Part shown: one piece after another, positions 1-5,775 of the stretch
How the letters are laid out: each line of letters starts with the position of its first letter
How positions within the stretch are numbered: position 1 is the stretch's first letter
Made by a program: the position numbers and the translations under genes
Notes under the pieces: model-generated
The model's input: the letters and a program-made list of their open reading frames with translations, nothing else
Databases searched by the model: none
What the model was told of the DNA's origin: nothing
Origin: Paraprevotella sp.
Lineage (GTDB): Bacteria; Bacteroidota; Bacteroidia; Bacteroidales; Bacteroidaceae
Length of the DNA: 5,775 nt
NCBI GenBank assembly: GCA_021205005.1
Contig: JAJPYK010000118.1
Span: 1-5,775, forward strand
Direction of reading: 5' to 3'

Positions 1-29
1 CCGGGGCTATTTGATTAATTGTTTAACTC

Positions 30-47
30 GTCCCATTTTAACGGGAC
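30..47. repeat. Short inverted repeat downstream of the integrase
   Basis: GTCCC (30-34) and GGGAC (43-47) form a perfect 5-bp inverted repeat around an 8-base AT-rich loop. It lies about 100 bp past the integrase stop. Neither strand has a T-run next to it, so it does not look like an intrinsic terminator. It could be a protein-binding site or part of a mobile-element end, but nothing in the window decides this. Confidence 0.3.
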
Positions 48-64
48 ACTAATGAGAGATATTC

Positions 65-94
65 TTTAATATTGCAAAATATTCCCTATCTTTG
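65..94 (+). promoter_or_regulatory. Candidate Bacteroidales promoter pointing into the integrase 3' end
   Basis: TATCTTTG at 87-94 is an exact match to the Bacteroidetes -7 box TAnnTTTG. TTTA at 65-68, 18 bases upstream, is a one-mismatch match to the -33 box TTTG. Transcription would run rightward, antisense to the end of the integrase gene, and no convincing plus-strand gene follows. The same TATCTTTG string also occurs at 3221-3228, so a chance match in AT-rich DNA is quite possible. Confidence 0.25.
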
Positions 95-149
95 TCCGTA
101 GAAATCCCTCTCTTAGCAAGAAATAACATCAATCAGCCACGCACAAATT

Positions 150-1349
150 CTACAATTTTTTCAATATCATTTCATTGGCCTGATCTATCAAAGAACTATC
201 CAAAGAAGCCAGATAAATCAGTGTCGTTGTCTCGGAATCATGCCCCATACTTTCGCAAATCACAGCAAGCGGAACATTTTTACTTTTTGCTGCGCTTGCC
301 CATGAATGGCGGCTGACATACATCGTAATGTGGGGTTGCAACCCGGCCAGAACCGATATTTTCTTCAAGTTGTTATTGACAAAGCGTAGCACATTGCGGT
401 ATTGCCGCTGTTCTAAACCAGCCGTTCTGATGATCGGCAACAAATACTCCCTTTCATCTACCTGATATTTATCGACTACTTCCTGCATGCACTTCTCCCA
501 CTTGACGAAAAGCTGTTGCCCCGTCTTGCGCCTGCGATAGGAAAGAACTCCTCCCTGCAAATCCTTCTTTTTAAAATAAGCCATGTCGACGAACGAAATG
601 CCGCGGGTATAGAATGAAAACATAAATATATCCCTCGCAAAATCCAATGAAGGCGTCTGAGACAGATCCATATCTTTAATAAGCTTGATGGTTTTCAGCG
701 AGACGGCCCGCTTCACGGTCTTATCCACGCCCGTATATACACGCCTGAACGGACGGCATTGCACCGTCAGTTCTTTCTCCACGGCACGGTTGTAGACGGC
801 CCGCAGAATGCGCATATAGAATGAAGTCGTGTTCATGGTTATGCCTTTCGCTTTCAGATAAGCCTCATATTCCATCATCAGCTCAAAATCGATCTCATCC
901 AACAAGACATCGTTATGGTTCCGAAAATGCATGAAACTGTTGAGCGCTGCCGTATAATTTTCCGCCGTTCTCTCCTTGTTCAACCGCTTCAGCTGGCCTA
1001 TGACGCCTTCCATGAATTGAAAAAAGGACAGCATGTTCACCGACTCATGGTACTTCTCGACAATATCTTCTGCCGTAAATTCATTGCCGTTGCCCTCCAG
1101 ACTGCGGATTACGGTATTCAGACGTTTCACATCCACCGCCATGCGCTCCTTGAAATCGAGAAGGAATGCCGCCCTTCCGGCATCGGGAACGAGGGCCACC
1201 CTTGAATTCTTCGCGTCCCACTCTTCTTTGAAGATGCGGAAATCCGTCTTGATCCGGCGGATCACACGATTGTGAATAATCTGATAGTAGACCGTTCCTT
1301 CTTTGCCTGAGACGGTCGAAGGGCGAAACTTGACTTTTACAGAGGCCAT
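150..1349 (-). CDS. Tyrosine recombinase / site-specific integrase, Bacteroidetes type
   Basis: This is a 399-residue DNA strand-exchange enzyme expected to integrate, excise or invert DNA through a covalent tyrosine-DNA intermediate. Numbered from the chosen start, residues 1-90 form the arm-type DNA-binding region (VKFRPSTVSGKEGTVYYQ), about 105-200 the SAM-like core-binding domain, and 215-399 the catalytic domain. Visible catalytic residues are Arg249 (FYTRGISF), Lys275 (RRKTGQQ), Arg347 (YVSRHSWAS), His370 (MGHDS) and the nucleophile Tyr379 (LIYL). The usual first His of the HxxR box is Tyr344. I chose the ATG at 1349 because the family's conserved N-terminus begins there; the frame stays open upstream, with ATGs at 1376 and 1418. 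The start lies one base after the stop of an upstream small frame, suggesting coupled translation. The stop is TAG, with no clear terminator after it. The family call is firm; its target is unknown. Confidence 0.95.
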   Translation of the reverse strand: MASVKVKFRPSTVSGKEGTVYYQIIHNRVIRRIKTDFRIFKEEWDAKNSRVALVPDAGRAAFLLDFKERMAVDVKRLNTVIRSLEGNGNEFTAEDIVEKYHESVNMLSFFQFMEGVIGQLKRLNKERTAENYTAALNSFMHFRNHNDVLLDEIDFELMMEYEAYLKAKGITMNTTSFYMRILRAVYNRAVEKELTVQCRPFRRVYTGVDKTVKRAVSLKTIKLIKDMDLSQTPSLDFARDIFMFSFYTRGISFVDMAYFKKKDLQGGVLSYRRRKTGQQLFVKWEKCMQEVVDKYQVDEREYLLPIIRTAGLEQRQYRNVLRFVNNNLKKISVLAGLQPHITMYVSRHSWASAAKSKNVPLAVICESMGHDSETTTLIYLASLDSSLIDQANEMILKKL

Positions 1350-1350
1350 A

Positions 1351-1779
1351 TCAATCGTTTTTAAAGTGAGATACATTCTTTTCTTTTTTCCAACTCTCCA
1401 AAATAAGAATGTCGGCAACGACTTCCAGGTTACTTCCCATGCCCTCAGGCATGCCCTTGATTTCCTCTAAAAGAATACATACATTATTATCTGCCATAAT
1501 TACAAGTGTATTTTGCGTTTTTTCTTTTCCTTTATCTTGGGTACGGATCCTAAAGATCCCGCTTCTCATACAAGCAGCCATAAGATCTCGTAACAAGCCC
1601 GAAAGCGTGCAGCACGAAATCTCGCCTTCGATGAAAAGCCATATTATTCTTCCTCTGCAATCCGTGAAGTCAAAAGCAGCTTTTCCGACCGTACGAATCG
1701 CACTCTCGGAAAGGCGTCGTGACCTCGCGTTCACAATCTCCGCAGATTGAAAAAAAAATCTCCTGCCTGTCACCCGCAC
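1351..1779 (-). CDS. Unrecognised small protein, probably coupled to the integrase
   Basis: I do not recognise this protein. The frame is open from 1806 to its TGA at 1351-1353. Possible starts are GTG at 1779 (142 residues, shown), GTG at 1734, ATG at 1581 or ATG at 1497 (48 residues). Two things favour coding. The open run is long for DNA of this composition, and the stop is followed after a single base by the integrase ATG (TGATATG), an arrangement typical of translational coupling. The middle has alternating hydrophobic stretches (GRIIWLFIEGEI, then LSGLLRDLMAACM). The C-terminal part has a strand-like TLVIMADNNVCILLEEIKG and a likely helix, NLEVVADILILESWKKEK. The C-terminal 48 residues are net acidic and show no helix-turn-helix, which argues against an excisionase. 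It could be an integrase accessory protein, a remnant of a longer gene cut at the 27-bp repeat, or a fortuitous frame. Confidence 0.45.
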   Translation of the reverse strand: MRVTGRRFFFQSAEIVNARSRRLSESAIRTVGKAAFDFTDCRGRIIWLFIEGEISCCTLSGLLRDLMAACMRSGIFRIRTQDKGKEKTQNTLVIMADNNVCILLEEIKGMPEGMGSNLEVVADILILESWKKEKNVSHFKND

Positions 1780-1795
1780 AGTGCCGAAAGCAGAC

Positions 1796-1822
1796 CGGAA
1801 ATCCGGTTATCCGGATCGCCCA
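1796..1822. repeat. 27-bp direct repeat, copy 1 (candidate att/recombination core)
   Basis: These 27 bp match 3666-3692 at 26 of 27 positions in the same orientation; the only difference is G at 1813 against A at 3683. The match breaks off at both ends (C/A at 1795, C/T at 1823), so it is not the edge of a longer homology. The core contains a perfect inverted repeat, ATCCGG-TTAT-CCGGAT (1801-1816), overlapped by CCGGA-AA-TCCGG (1795-1806). Half-sites of this kind suit tyrosine recombinase binding. It starts eight bases past the protease stop and lies about 450 bp upstream of the integrase start. The repeat itself is seen directly; its role as an attachment site is inference. Confidence 0.6.
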
Positions 1823-1829
1823 CGTTGGA

Positions 1830-3146
1830 CTATTTTTCCGACTCTTTGCTTAACAGTAACATCCGAAGATCGCACCAGTTCGTCAACTGGTCAAAACGGC
1901 AGGTGCGGTAAACTTTCTCCCATTCTTCTGTGAAATACTTCTCACCATACAACACATTAAAGTAATGGTCGTTTCCCCCGGTGCTCTCCAAATGCACAAT
2001 GACAATGCTGTCCAACACTTCATAAATCCGATTGACATAAGAAATCAGGCCGGGGTTGCCACTCTCTATTGCAGACTTACGCAGATAGGTAAAGAGATCG
2101 CCGCAATAAGCACTATAAGAATGAGGGAAACCGATTCAACCATCGAAACTCTTAAGTTCATCGAAAGCGCGATTATATCCCTTGTAGAAAGGTTCGCCAG
2201 CCACAGCGGGTGAATCGGTAGAATGACTTATCTCATCTACACTTTCCCGCATATAGGCAAAAGTTTCCTTCAAAACATTCCAAAGGGGAGTCAGGTCATC
2301 GATCCGAGTCAGCGTAACGACCGAACTCAAGTCTTTGTCTTCATACTCCTGCCACATACTCATTGCACGGCGAGCCATGGAAGCCAACGCCTGTTCCAGG
2401 GATATACCTTTTCCTAAATCCCGTATGAGAGCGGTGTAGTCGTAAGCAATGTCCGGAATGCTAAAAGGCGAAGATATCAGATACCGGGCACAGCCTTCCC
2501 ATTCGGCCAACGATTCGACGTTTCCCTGTAAACAGGAGTGGGCAATCATCGCCTCAAAGGGCACACCGGTGTCTTTCAACCCCTTGGCCAGGTCAGCAGA
2601 AGACATTGACTTACCATGGTCCATAAGCGTGGACCGTGTATGGACATCCGGACTTTCCAAGGCTGCCGGAGTGAAAGGCTGTTCTGAATTCGGGAACCAT
2701 GAATCGCCATGCCCGCTAAAGACAAACAGGTTCTTCCGGTTCGGATATTGCTCGACCGACCAGCGGACAAAATCCGAAAGTCGTGCCGGATCGTAGATTT
2801 TGAAGTCAGCCCCCGGGTTAAAAGTAGTATCTTCTTCCAGCTTCCCATTCCGCGCGACATAACGCCGGACGCCGCTGTGTCCGGGAACATCGCTTGCATC
2901 CGAATAGCTAAACAAAACCGTCACCCCCACATTCGGGTTGCTCTTCGTCTGTTCAGCCGCCTCCTCAACCGAGGTAAACAGCGAATAATCATGCTGATAA
3001 TTTCCTCCGGCACAATAGGACATGAGACAGTAGTTGTTGTCATCAGTTACGATGGCTGTCGGACTGGAATCGTCTTCCGAACAAGCAGCCAGCCCCGCCA
3101 GCAGACACAGCAGGAGGAACCCATTCCTAAAAAATAAATTTTTCAT
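1830..3146 (-). pseudogene. Clostripain-family gene, full frame interrupted by one in-frame TGA
   Basis: Read through, the frame spans 438 codons from the lipoprotein ATG to TAG at 1830-1832, with a single internal stop, TGA at 2136-2138 (codon 337). After that TGA the same frame stays open for 101 codons (2135-1833). Those codons encode a plausible family C-terminus: aromatic-rich helices (IGFPHSYSAYCGDLFTYLRK), then a closing segment containing KVYRTCRFDQLTNW, which resembles the aromatic-rich ends of related Bacteroidales C11 lipoproteins. No frameshift is needed. A single substitution, such as TGG or CGA to TGA, explains the break, and a base-call error would look the same. Other genes here end normally in TAA, TAG or TGA, so a reassigned genetic code is unlikely. 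Readthrough cannot be excluded, but no supporting signal is seen. Confidence 0.7.
2136..3146 (-). CDS. Peptidase C11 (clostripain-like) lipoprotein, product up to the premature stop
   Basis: This is the 336-residue product expected if the TGA is obeyed. Residues 1-21 form a lipoprotein signal peptide with lipobox GLAAC, so Cys22 would be lipidated. The following SEDD resembles the acidic export signal of surface-exposed Bacteroidetes lipoproteins. The caspase-like fold of clan CD proteases is marked by the catalytic His146 (FVFSGHGDSW) and Cys205 (AHSCLQGNVE). Clostripain relatives cleave after Arg or Lys, helped by an Asp two residues before the Cys; here that position is His203, so specificity may differ. 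Both catalytic residues precede the stop, but about 100 C-terminal residues are lost, so folding and activity are doubtful. The gene stands alone after the FKBP terminator with its own leader. The family assignment is strong; the function of the truncated form is unknown. Confidence 0.85.
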   Translation of the reverse strand: MKNLFFRNGFLLLCLLAGLAACSEDDSSPTAIVTDDNNYCLMSYCAGGNYQHDYSLFTSVEEAAEQTKSNPNVGVTVLFSYSDASDVPGHSGVRRYVARNGKLEEDTTFNPGADFKIYDPARLSDFVRWSVEQYPNRKNLFVFSGHGDSWFPNSEQPFTPAALESPDVHTRSTLMDHGKSMSSADLAKGLKDTGVPFEAMIAHSCLQGNVESLAEWEGCARYLISSPFSIPDIAYDYTALIRDLGKGISLEQALASMARRAMSMWQEYEDKDLSSVVTLTRIDDLTPLWNVLKETFAYMRESVDEISHSTDSPAVAGEPFYKGYNRAFDELKSFDG

Positions 3147-3207
3147 AATTAACTCGTTATTCGTTTATATTCTGTCCATTCAGTTCAAAGACCGACGTTA
3201 AACGGAG

Positions 3208-3235
3208 TAAAGCTACTGAATATCTTTGAAACAAA
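3208..3235 (-). promoter_or_regulatory. Candidate promoter for the clostripain gene
   Basis: Read on the minus strand, TTTG (3235-3232) precedes TAGCTTTA (3215-3208) by 16 bases. The second box matches the Bacteroidetes -7 consensus TAnnTTTG at all but the last position. The spacing is shorter than the usual 19 or so, and the leader to the ATG at 3146 would be about 55 bases. The -33 box lies within the inverted repeat CTTTG-AAA-CAAAG, which might be an operator. The assignment is weak and based on pattern only. Confidence 0.25.
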
Positions 3236-3404
3236 GGGATAAAAAAAGGAAAATATAGAGAGCGTATTTAGAAAACCTGTTTATGTCCACAGTAAAACTT
3301 TGCAAGAGCAGTAGTTTTCTCTTTCCAGCCCAGGCCCGCACAGTTTCAAAAGCAACAGACTGACAAACGGACTGATCGTTACTCTCCGCTGGTGTTAAAG
3401 TGAC

Positions 3405-3438
3405 AAAAAAGCCGGCTCCGCTCAACACGGAACCGACT
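3405..3438 (-). terminator. Intrinsic terminator of the glyQS-FKBP operon
   Basis: On the minus strand, AGTCGGTTCCG (3438-3428) pairs with CGGAGCCGGCT (3420-3410) to form an 11-bp stem with two G-T wobbles and a 7-base loop. The stem runs directly into a run of six T (3410-3405). It begins 12 bases after the FKBP stop codon. Stem strength, loop size and T-run all fit a rho-independent terminator, which separates the core operon from the clostripain gene. Confidence 0.9.
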
Positions 3439-3450
3439 CTCTTTGTATTT

Positions 3451-4113
3451 TCATTTCCAATCCGGAATCGTTTCGCCCGGTTCGTAGAAATCCACCAGAT
3501 TCGTATAGAACGTCAGAGTGGAATAAGGTAACACGGCACCGGAGGACTGACTGCCATAAGCCAAATCCGACGGGATATAAACCCACCATACATCCCCCTT
3601 GTGCATGTATTGCAAAGCGGTGGCGAAACCGGGCACGGCCGTAGAGACTCCCATCTTGACCGGAACGGAAATCCGGTTATCCAGATCGCCCATAAACGAT
3701 TGGGAGAAAACCTTACGTTCTTCCACCCATTCGCCGTTCACTTGGTTTTGGGTAGGCATCAGATACCCCCGATAATTCACACGCACGGTATCCGACCATG
3801 TGGGACTTTCAGTCCCCGTACCGCTCTTTTCGATATACACACAGATGGAATCGGTCAACGAGCCTCCGGCACTCGGCGATTTCGTGGTCGACTTAAACAT
3901 GCGCCATCGGCAGTTTCCTTCCCATTGGTCGCCATACAACGCTTTGGCCAAAGCAATGGAGTCCCGGGCCTCGGCGGCAATTTGCGTGAAATATTCGGCA
4001 TTGCGCGAGGGCCAATTGGCGTACGCGTCATACGTGTCGCTCTCTTCCTTGCACGACGTCCACACGCATAAGAAGGCCACAACCCCCATCAGATACCACA
4101 AACTTTTTTTCAT
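3451..4113 (-). CDS. FKBP-type peptidyl-prolyl cis-trans isomerase, lipoprotein
   Basis: This 220-residue enzyme should catalyse cis-trans isomerisation of X-Pro bonds in the cell envelope, assisting protein folding. Residues 1-20 are a lipoprotein signal peptide ending VWTSC, so Cys21 would be lipidated; acidic residues follow (KEESD). Residues about 30-95 are a helical N-terminal part, and about 105-212 the FKBP domain. The domain is marked by DTVRVNYRGYL (108-118), KVFSQSF (134-140), VPGFATALQYMHKGD (160-174), IPSDLAYG (180-187) and LPYSTLTFYTNLVDFY (195-210). The ATG at 4113 was chosen because it opens the signal peptide; the open frame upstream runs inside glyQS. It lies 23 bp after glyQS with no promoter between, so the two are probably co-transcribed. 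Codons 142-149 (GDLDNRIS) lie in the 27-bp sequence repeated at 1796-1822. Confidence 0.95.
   Translation of the reverse strand: MKKSLWYLMGVVAFLCVWTSCKEESDTYDAYANWPSRNAEYFTQIAAEARDSIALAKALYGDQWEGNCRWRMFKSTTKSPSAGGSLTDSICVYIEKSGTGTESPTWSDTVRVNYRGYLMPTQNQVNGEWVEERKVFSQSFMGDLDNRISVPVKMGVSTAVPGFATALQYMHKGDVWWVYIPSDLAYGSQSSGAVLPYSTLTFYTNLVDFYEPGETIPDWK
3666..3692. repeat. 27-bp direct repeat, copy 2, inside the FKBP coding sequence
   Basis: This copy matches 1796-1822 at 26 of 27 positions and encodes GDLDNRIS (residues 142-149) of the isomerase. The single difference changes the second ATCCGG arm to ATCTGG on the coding strand, so the inner palindrome is imperfect here. Because it is coding sequence in an apparently intact gene, this copy is the likely original and the intergenic copy the derived one; that ordering is inference. 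Confidence 0.6.
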
Positions 4114-4136
4114 TGCATACTGTCGTTTAGGCAGGA

Positions 4137-5678
4137 TTACATTATTTTCTTCAACAACGATGTGATGCTTACGCGTTCCTCGATGATGTTCCGCAAGTCG
4201 GCCACATTCACCCGTTTCTGTTCCATCGTATCGCGATGACGGAGCGTAACGGTATTGTCTTTCAGCGTGTCGTAATCCACGGTCACGCAATAAGGCGTAC
4301 CGATAGCGTCCTGACGGCGGTAACGTTTGCCGATGGAATCCTTCTCATCGTACTTACAGTTGAAATGGAAACGCAGATCGCTGATGATTTCATGGGCTTT
4401 CTCGGGCAGACCGTCTTTCTTTACCAAAGGCATCACGGCCAGTTTCACTGGTGCCAAAGCCTCGGGCAACTTCAGGACCACGCGGGTTTCGCCGTTCTCC
4501 AAAGTCTCTTCCTGATAGCTGTGGCACATGATGGAAAGGAACATACGGTCCACACCGATAGAGGTTTCTATCACAAACGGCGTATAGCTCTCATTCGTCT
4601 CGGGATCGAAATATTCGATGTTCTTGCCCGAATATTTGGCATGCTGACTCAGGTCGAAGTTCGTGCGGCTATGTATACCCTCCACTTCCTTGAAGCCGAA
4701 CGGCATATGGAACTCGATATCGCAAGCGGCATTGGCATAATGAGCCAGTTTTTCGTGGTCGTGGAAACGATAGTTCTCTGCGCCGAAGCCCAAAGCCTGA
4801 TGCCAGGCCATACGGGTCTGCTTCCACGTATTGAACCACTGTAGTTCCGTACCCGGCTTCACGAAGTACTGCATCTCCATTTGTTCGAACTCGCGCATAC
4901 GGAAGATGAATTGGCGGGCCACGATCTCATTACGGAAAGCCTTTCCGATTTGGGCGATACCGAACGGCAGTTTCATGCGTCCCGTCTTCTGTACGTTCAG
5001 ATAGTTCACGAAAATACCCTGCGCGGTTTCCGGACGCAGATAAATGGTCATGGCTCCGTCGGAGGTAGAACCTACTTCCGTCTTGAACATCAGGTTGAAC
5101 TGACGCACGTCGGTCCAGTTGTGCGTGCCGCTGATGGGACACACGATCCCCTCGTCCAGAATGATCTGCTTCAGTTCGTTCAAATCGTTGGCATTCATGG
5201 CGTCGCTATAACGCTGGTGCAGGGCATCGCGCTTCTGCTGGTGTTCCAGCACGCGCGGATTCGTCTCGCGAAACTTCGCTTCATCGAAACTCTCCCCGAA
5301 TTTCTTGGCCGCCTTAGCCACTTCCTTATTGATTTTCTCCTCGTATTTGGCAATTTGATCTTCGATCAGCACGTCGGCGCGATAACGTTTCTTACTGTCG
5401 CGGTTATCGATCAACGGATCGTTGAAAGCGTCCACATGTCCGCTAGCTTTCCATGTGGTGGAATGCATAAAGATGGCGGCGTCTATCCCTACGATGTTTT
5501 CGTGCAGAAGCACCATGCTCTGCCACCAATATTGTTTGATATTGTTTTTCAATTCCACACCGTTCTGACCGTAATCATATACGGCACCCAACCCGTCGTA
5601 AATGTCACTCGAAGGAAATACGAAACCATATTCCTTACAATGTGCCACTATTTTCTTGAATACATCTTCTTGAGCCAT
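4137..5678 (-). CDS. glyQS: Glycyl-tRNA synthetase, dimeric (alpha2) class II type
   Basis: This cytosolic enzyme of 513 residues attaches glycine to tRNA-Gly using ATP. It is the single-chain, homodimeric form, not the separate GlyQ/GlyS alpha-beta type. The N-terminus (MAQEDVFKKIVAHCKEYGFV) and the nearby FPSSDIYDGLGAVYDYG (21-37) are characteristic of the family. The class II catalytic core shows RPETAQGIFVNY (215-226), motif 2 with FRNE (248-251) followed by REFEQMEMQYF (262-272), and motif 3 in ETSIGVDRMFLSI (371-383, Arg378). The inserted helical region at about 98-170 is charged and probably coiled. Residues from about 409 (APVKLAVMPLV) to about 505 form the anticodon-binding domain. 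The length is normal for Bacteroidetes and the gene is intact, ending in TAA. It is the first gene of a two-gene operon with the FKBP gene. Confidence 0.98.
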   Translation of the reverse strand: MAQEDVFKKIVAHCKEYGFVFPSSDIYDGLGAVYDYGQNGVELKNNIKQYWWQSMVLLHENIVGIDAAIFMHSTTWKASGHVDAFNDPLIDNRDSKKRYRADVLIEDQIAKYEEKINKEVAKAAKKFGESFDEAKFRETNPRVLEHQQKRDALHQRYSDAMNANDLNELKQIILDEGIVCPISGTHNWTDVRQFNLMFKTEVGSTSDGAMTIYLRPETAQGIFVNYLNVQKTGRMKLPFGIAQIGKAFRNEIVARQFIFRMREFEQMEMQYFVKPGTELQWFNTWKQTRMAWHQALGFGAENYRFHDHEKLAHYANAACDIEFHMPFGFKEVEGIHSRTNFDLSQHAKYSGKNIEYFDPETNESYTPFVIETSIGVDRMFLSIMCHSYQEETLENGETRVVLKLPEALAPVKLAVMPLVKKDGLPEKAHEIISDLRFHFNCKYDEKDSIGKRYRRQDAIGTPYCVTVDYDTLKDNTVTLRHRDTMEQKRVNVADLRNIIEERVSITSLLKKIM

Positions 5679-5710
5679 ACTCTATTCGCAAAATATTGAT
5701 AAATCTTTCG

Positions 5711-5738
5711 CAAAAGTACGGTTTTTCTTTTATTAAAA
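5711..5738 (-). promoter_or_regulatory. Probable glyQS promoter
   Basis: On the minus strand TACTTTTG (5718-5711) is an exact match to the Bacteroidetes -7 box TAnnTTTG. A degenerate -33 element, TTTT (5738-5735), lies 16 bases upstream. Transcription would start around 5705, leaving a short AT-rich leader of roughly 25 bases before the ATG at 5678 and no Shine-Dalgarno sequence, which is usual for this phylum. Confidence 0.5.
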
Positions 5739-5741
5739 TGT

Positions 5742-5749
5742 TATTTTTG
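5742..5749 (+). promoter_or_regulatory. Candidate divergent promoter -7 box at the right edge
   Basis: TATTTTTG exactly matches TAnnTTTG on the plus strand. A T-rich block (5722-5726) upstream could stand in for the -33 element at a short spacing. It would drive a rightward gene starting beyond the window, divergent from glyQS. The surrounding AT-rich sequence makes chance matches easy, so this is tentative. Confidence 0.35.
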
Positions 5750-5775
5750 CGTTAAAATAGATATATAATCGACTT

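Larger units (their letters stand above)
3147..3450. other. Intergenic region between the FKBP and clostripain genes
   Basis: This 304-bp stretch holds the FKBP/glyQS terminator at its right side and the presumed promoter and leader of the clostripain gene at its left. It also contains a perfect short inverted repeat, CTTTG-AAA-CAAAG (3224-3236), which could be an operator. A 71-codon minus-strand frame (3213-3428) runs through the terminator hairpin and has no family-like sequence, so I regard it as non-coding. No small RNA gene or repeat element was recognised. Confidence 0.6.

Noticed and set aside
1239..1262. Possible third copy of the 27-bp repeat inside the integrase gene (CGGAAATCCG, then ATCCGG)
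   Set aside because: Only 10 contiguous bases match, and the spacing of the next half-site differs. It lies in conserved integrase coding sequence, so chance is the better explanation.
915..1275. Plus-strand open frames of 80 to 96 codons
   Set aside because: They are antisense to the integrase and unlike any protein I recognise.
1734..1758. Hairpin CAATCT-CCGC-AGATTG followed by nine A on the plus strand, considered as a terminator
   Set aside because: On the minus strand, where all genes run, the T-run precedes the hairpin; on the plus strand the run is A, not T. The geometry is wrong for an intrinsic terminator.
2136..2138. Selenocysteine or reassigned TGA in the protease gene
   Set aside because: No selenocysteine insertion structure was recognised after the TGA, the position is not catalytic, and Bacteroidales use TGA as a normal stop; the FKBP gene here ends in TGA.
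4114..4290. N-terminal extension of the FKBP frame by 59 codons
   Set aside because: It overlaps the end of glyQS in another frame and would bury the lipoprotein signal peptide. The ATG at 4113 is the natural start.
4881..5699. Long 272-codon plus-strand open frame, with another of 202 codons at 4236-4844
   Set aside because: Both lie antisense within the clearly coding glyQS gene, and their translations show no family motifs. They are codon-bias shadows.

Overview
The window looks like a chromosomal segment from a Bacteroidales bacterium (Bacteroides/Parabacteroides type). This is inferred from three things: the protein types (a Bacteroidetes-style tyrosine recombinase, two lipoproteins with acidic residues just after the lipobox cysteine, and a eukaryote-like dimeric glycyl-tRNA synthetase); start codons without Shine-Dalgarno sequences; and TAnnTTTG promoter boxes. 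The genus cannot be fixed by eye. Every gene I support is on the minus strand, so the window reads right to left.

Right part (3405-5775), core genome: a TAnnTTTG promoter drives glyQS (glycyl-tRNA synthetase). It is followed 23 bp later by a lipoprotein FKBP-type prolyl isomerase, and the pair ends at a strong intrinsic terminator. A second, outward-facing TAnnTTTG box near the right edge suggests a divergent gene beyond the window.

Middle (1830-3404): a clostripain-family (peptidase C11) lipoprotein gene with its own leader region. Its frame is interrupted by one in-frame TGA at 2136-2138, after which the same frame stays open for 101 codons of family-like C-terminus. It is most simply a point-nonsense pseudogene, or a gene making a 336-residue truncated protease that still holds the catalytic His and Cys.

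Left part (1-1829), accessory in character: a tyrosine recombinase preceded by an unrecognised frame whose stop is separated from the recombinase ATG by one base (TGATATG). Eight bases past the protease stop lies a 27-bp sequence matching, at 26 of 27 positions and in the same orientation, a stretch inside the FKBP gene. This repeat is rich in ATCCGG half-sites and lies near the recombinase, so it is a candidate recombination or attachment site.

No tRNA, rRNA, CRISPR array or transposase was seen. The three points most worth checking are the nonsense codon, the 27-bp direct repeat, and the coupled small gene upstream of the integrase.
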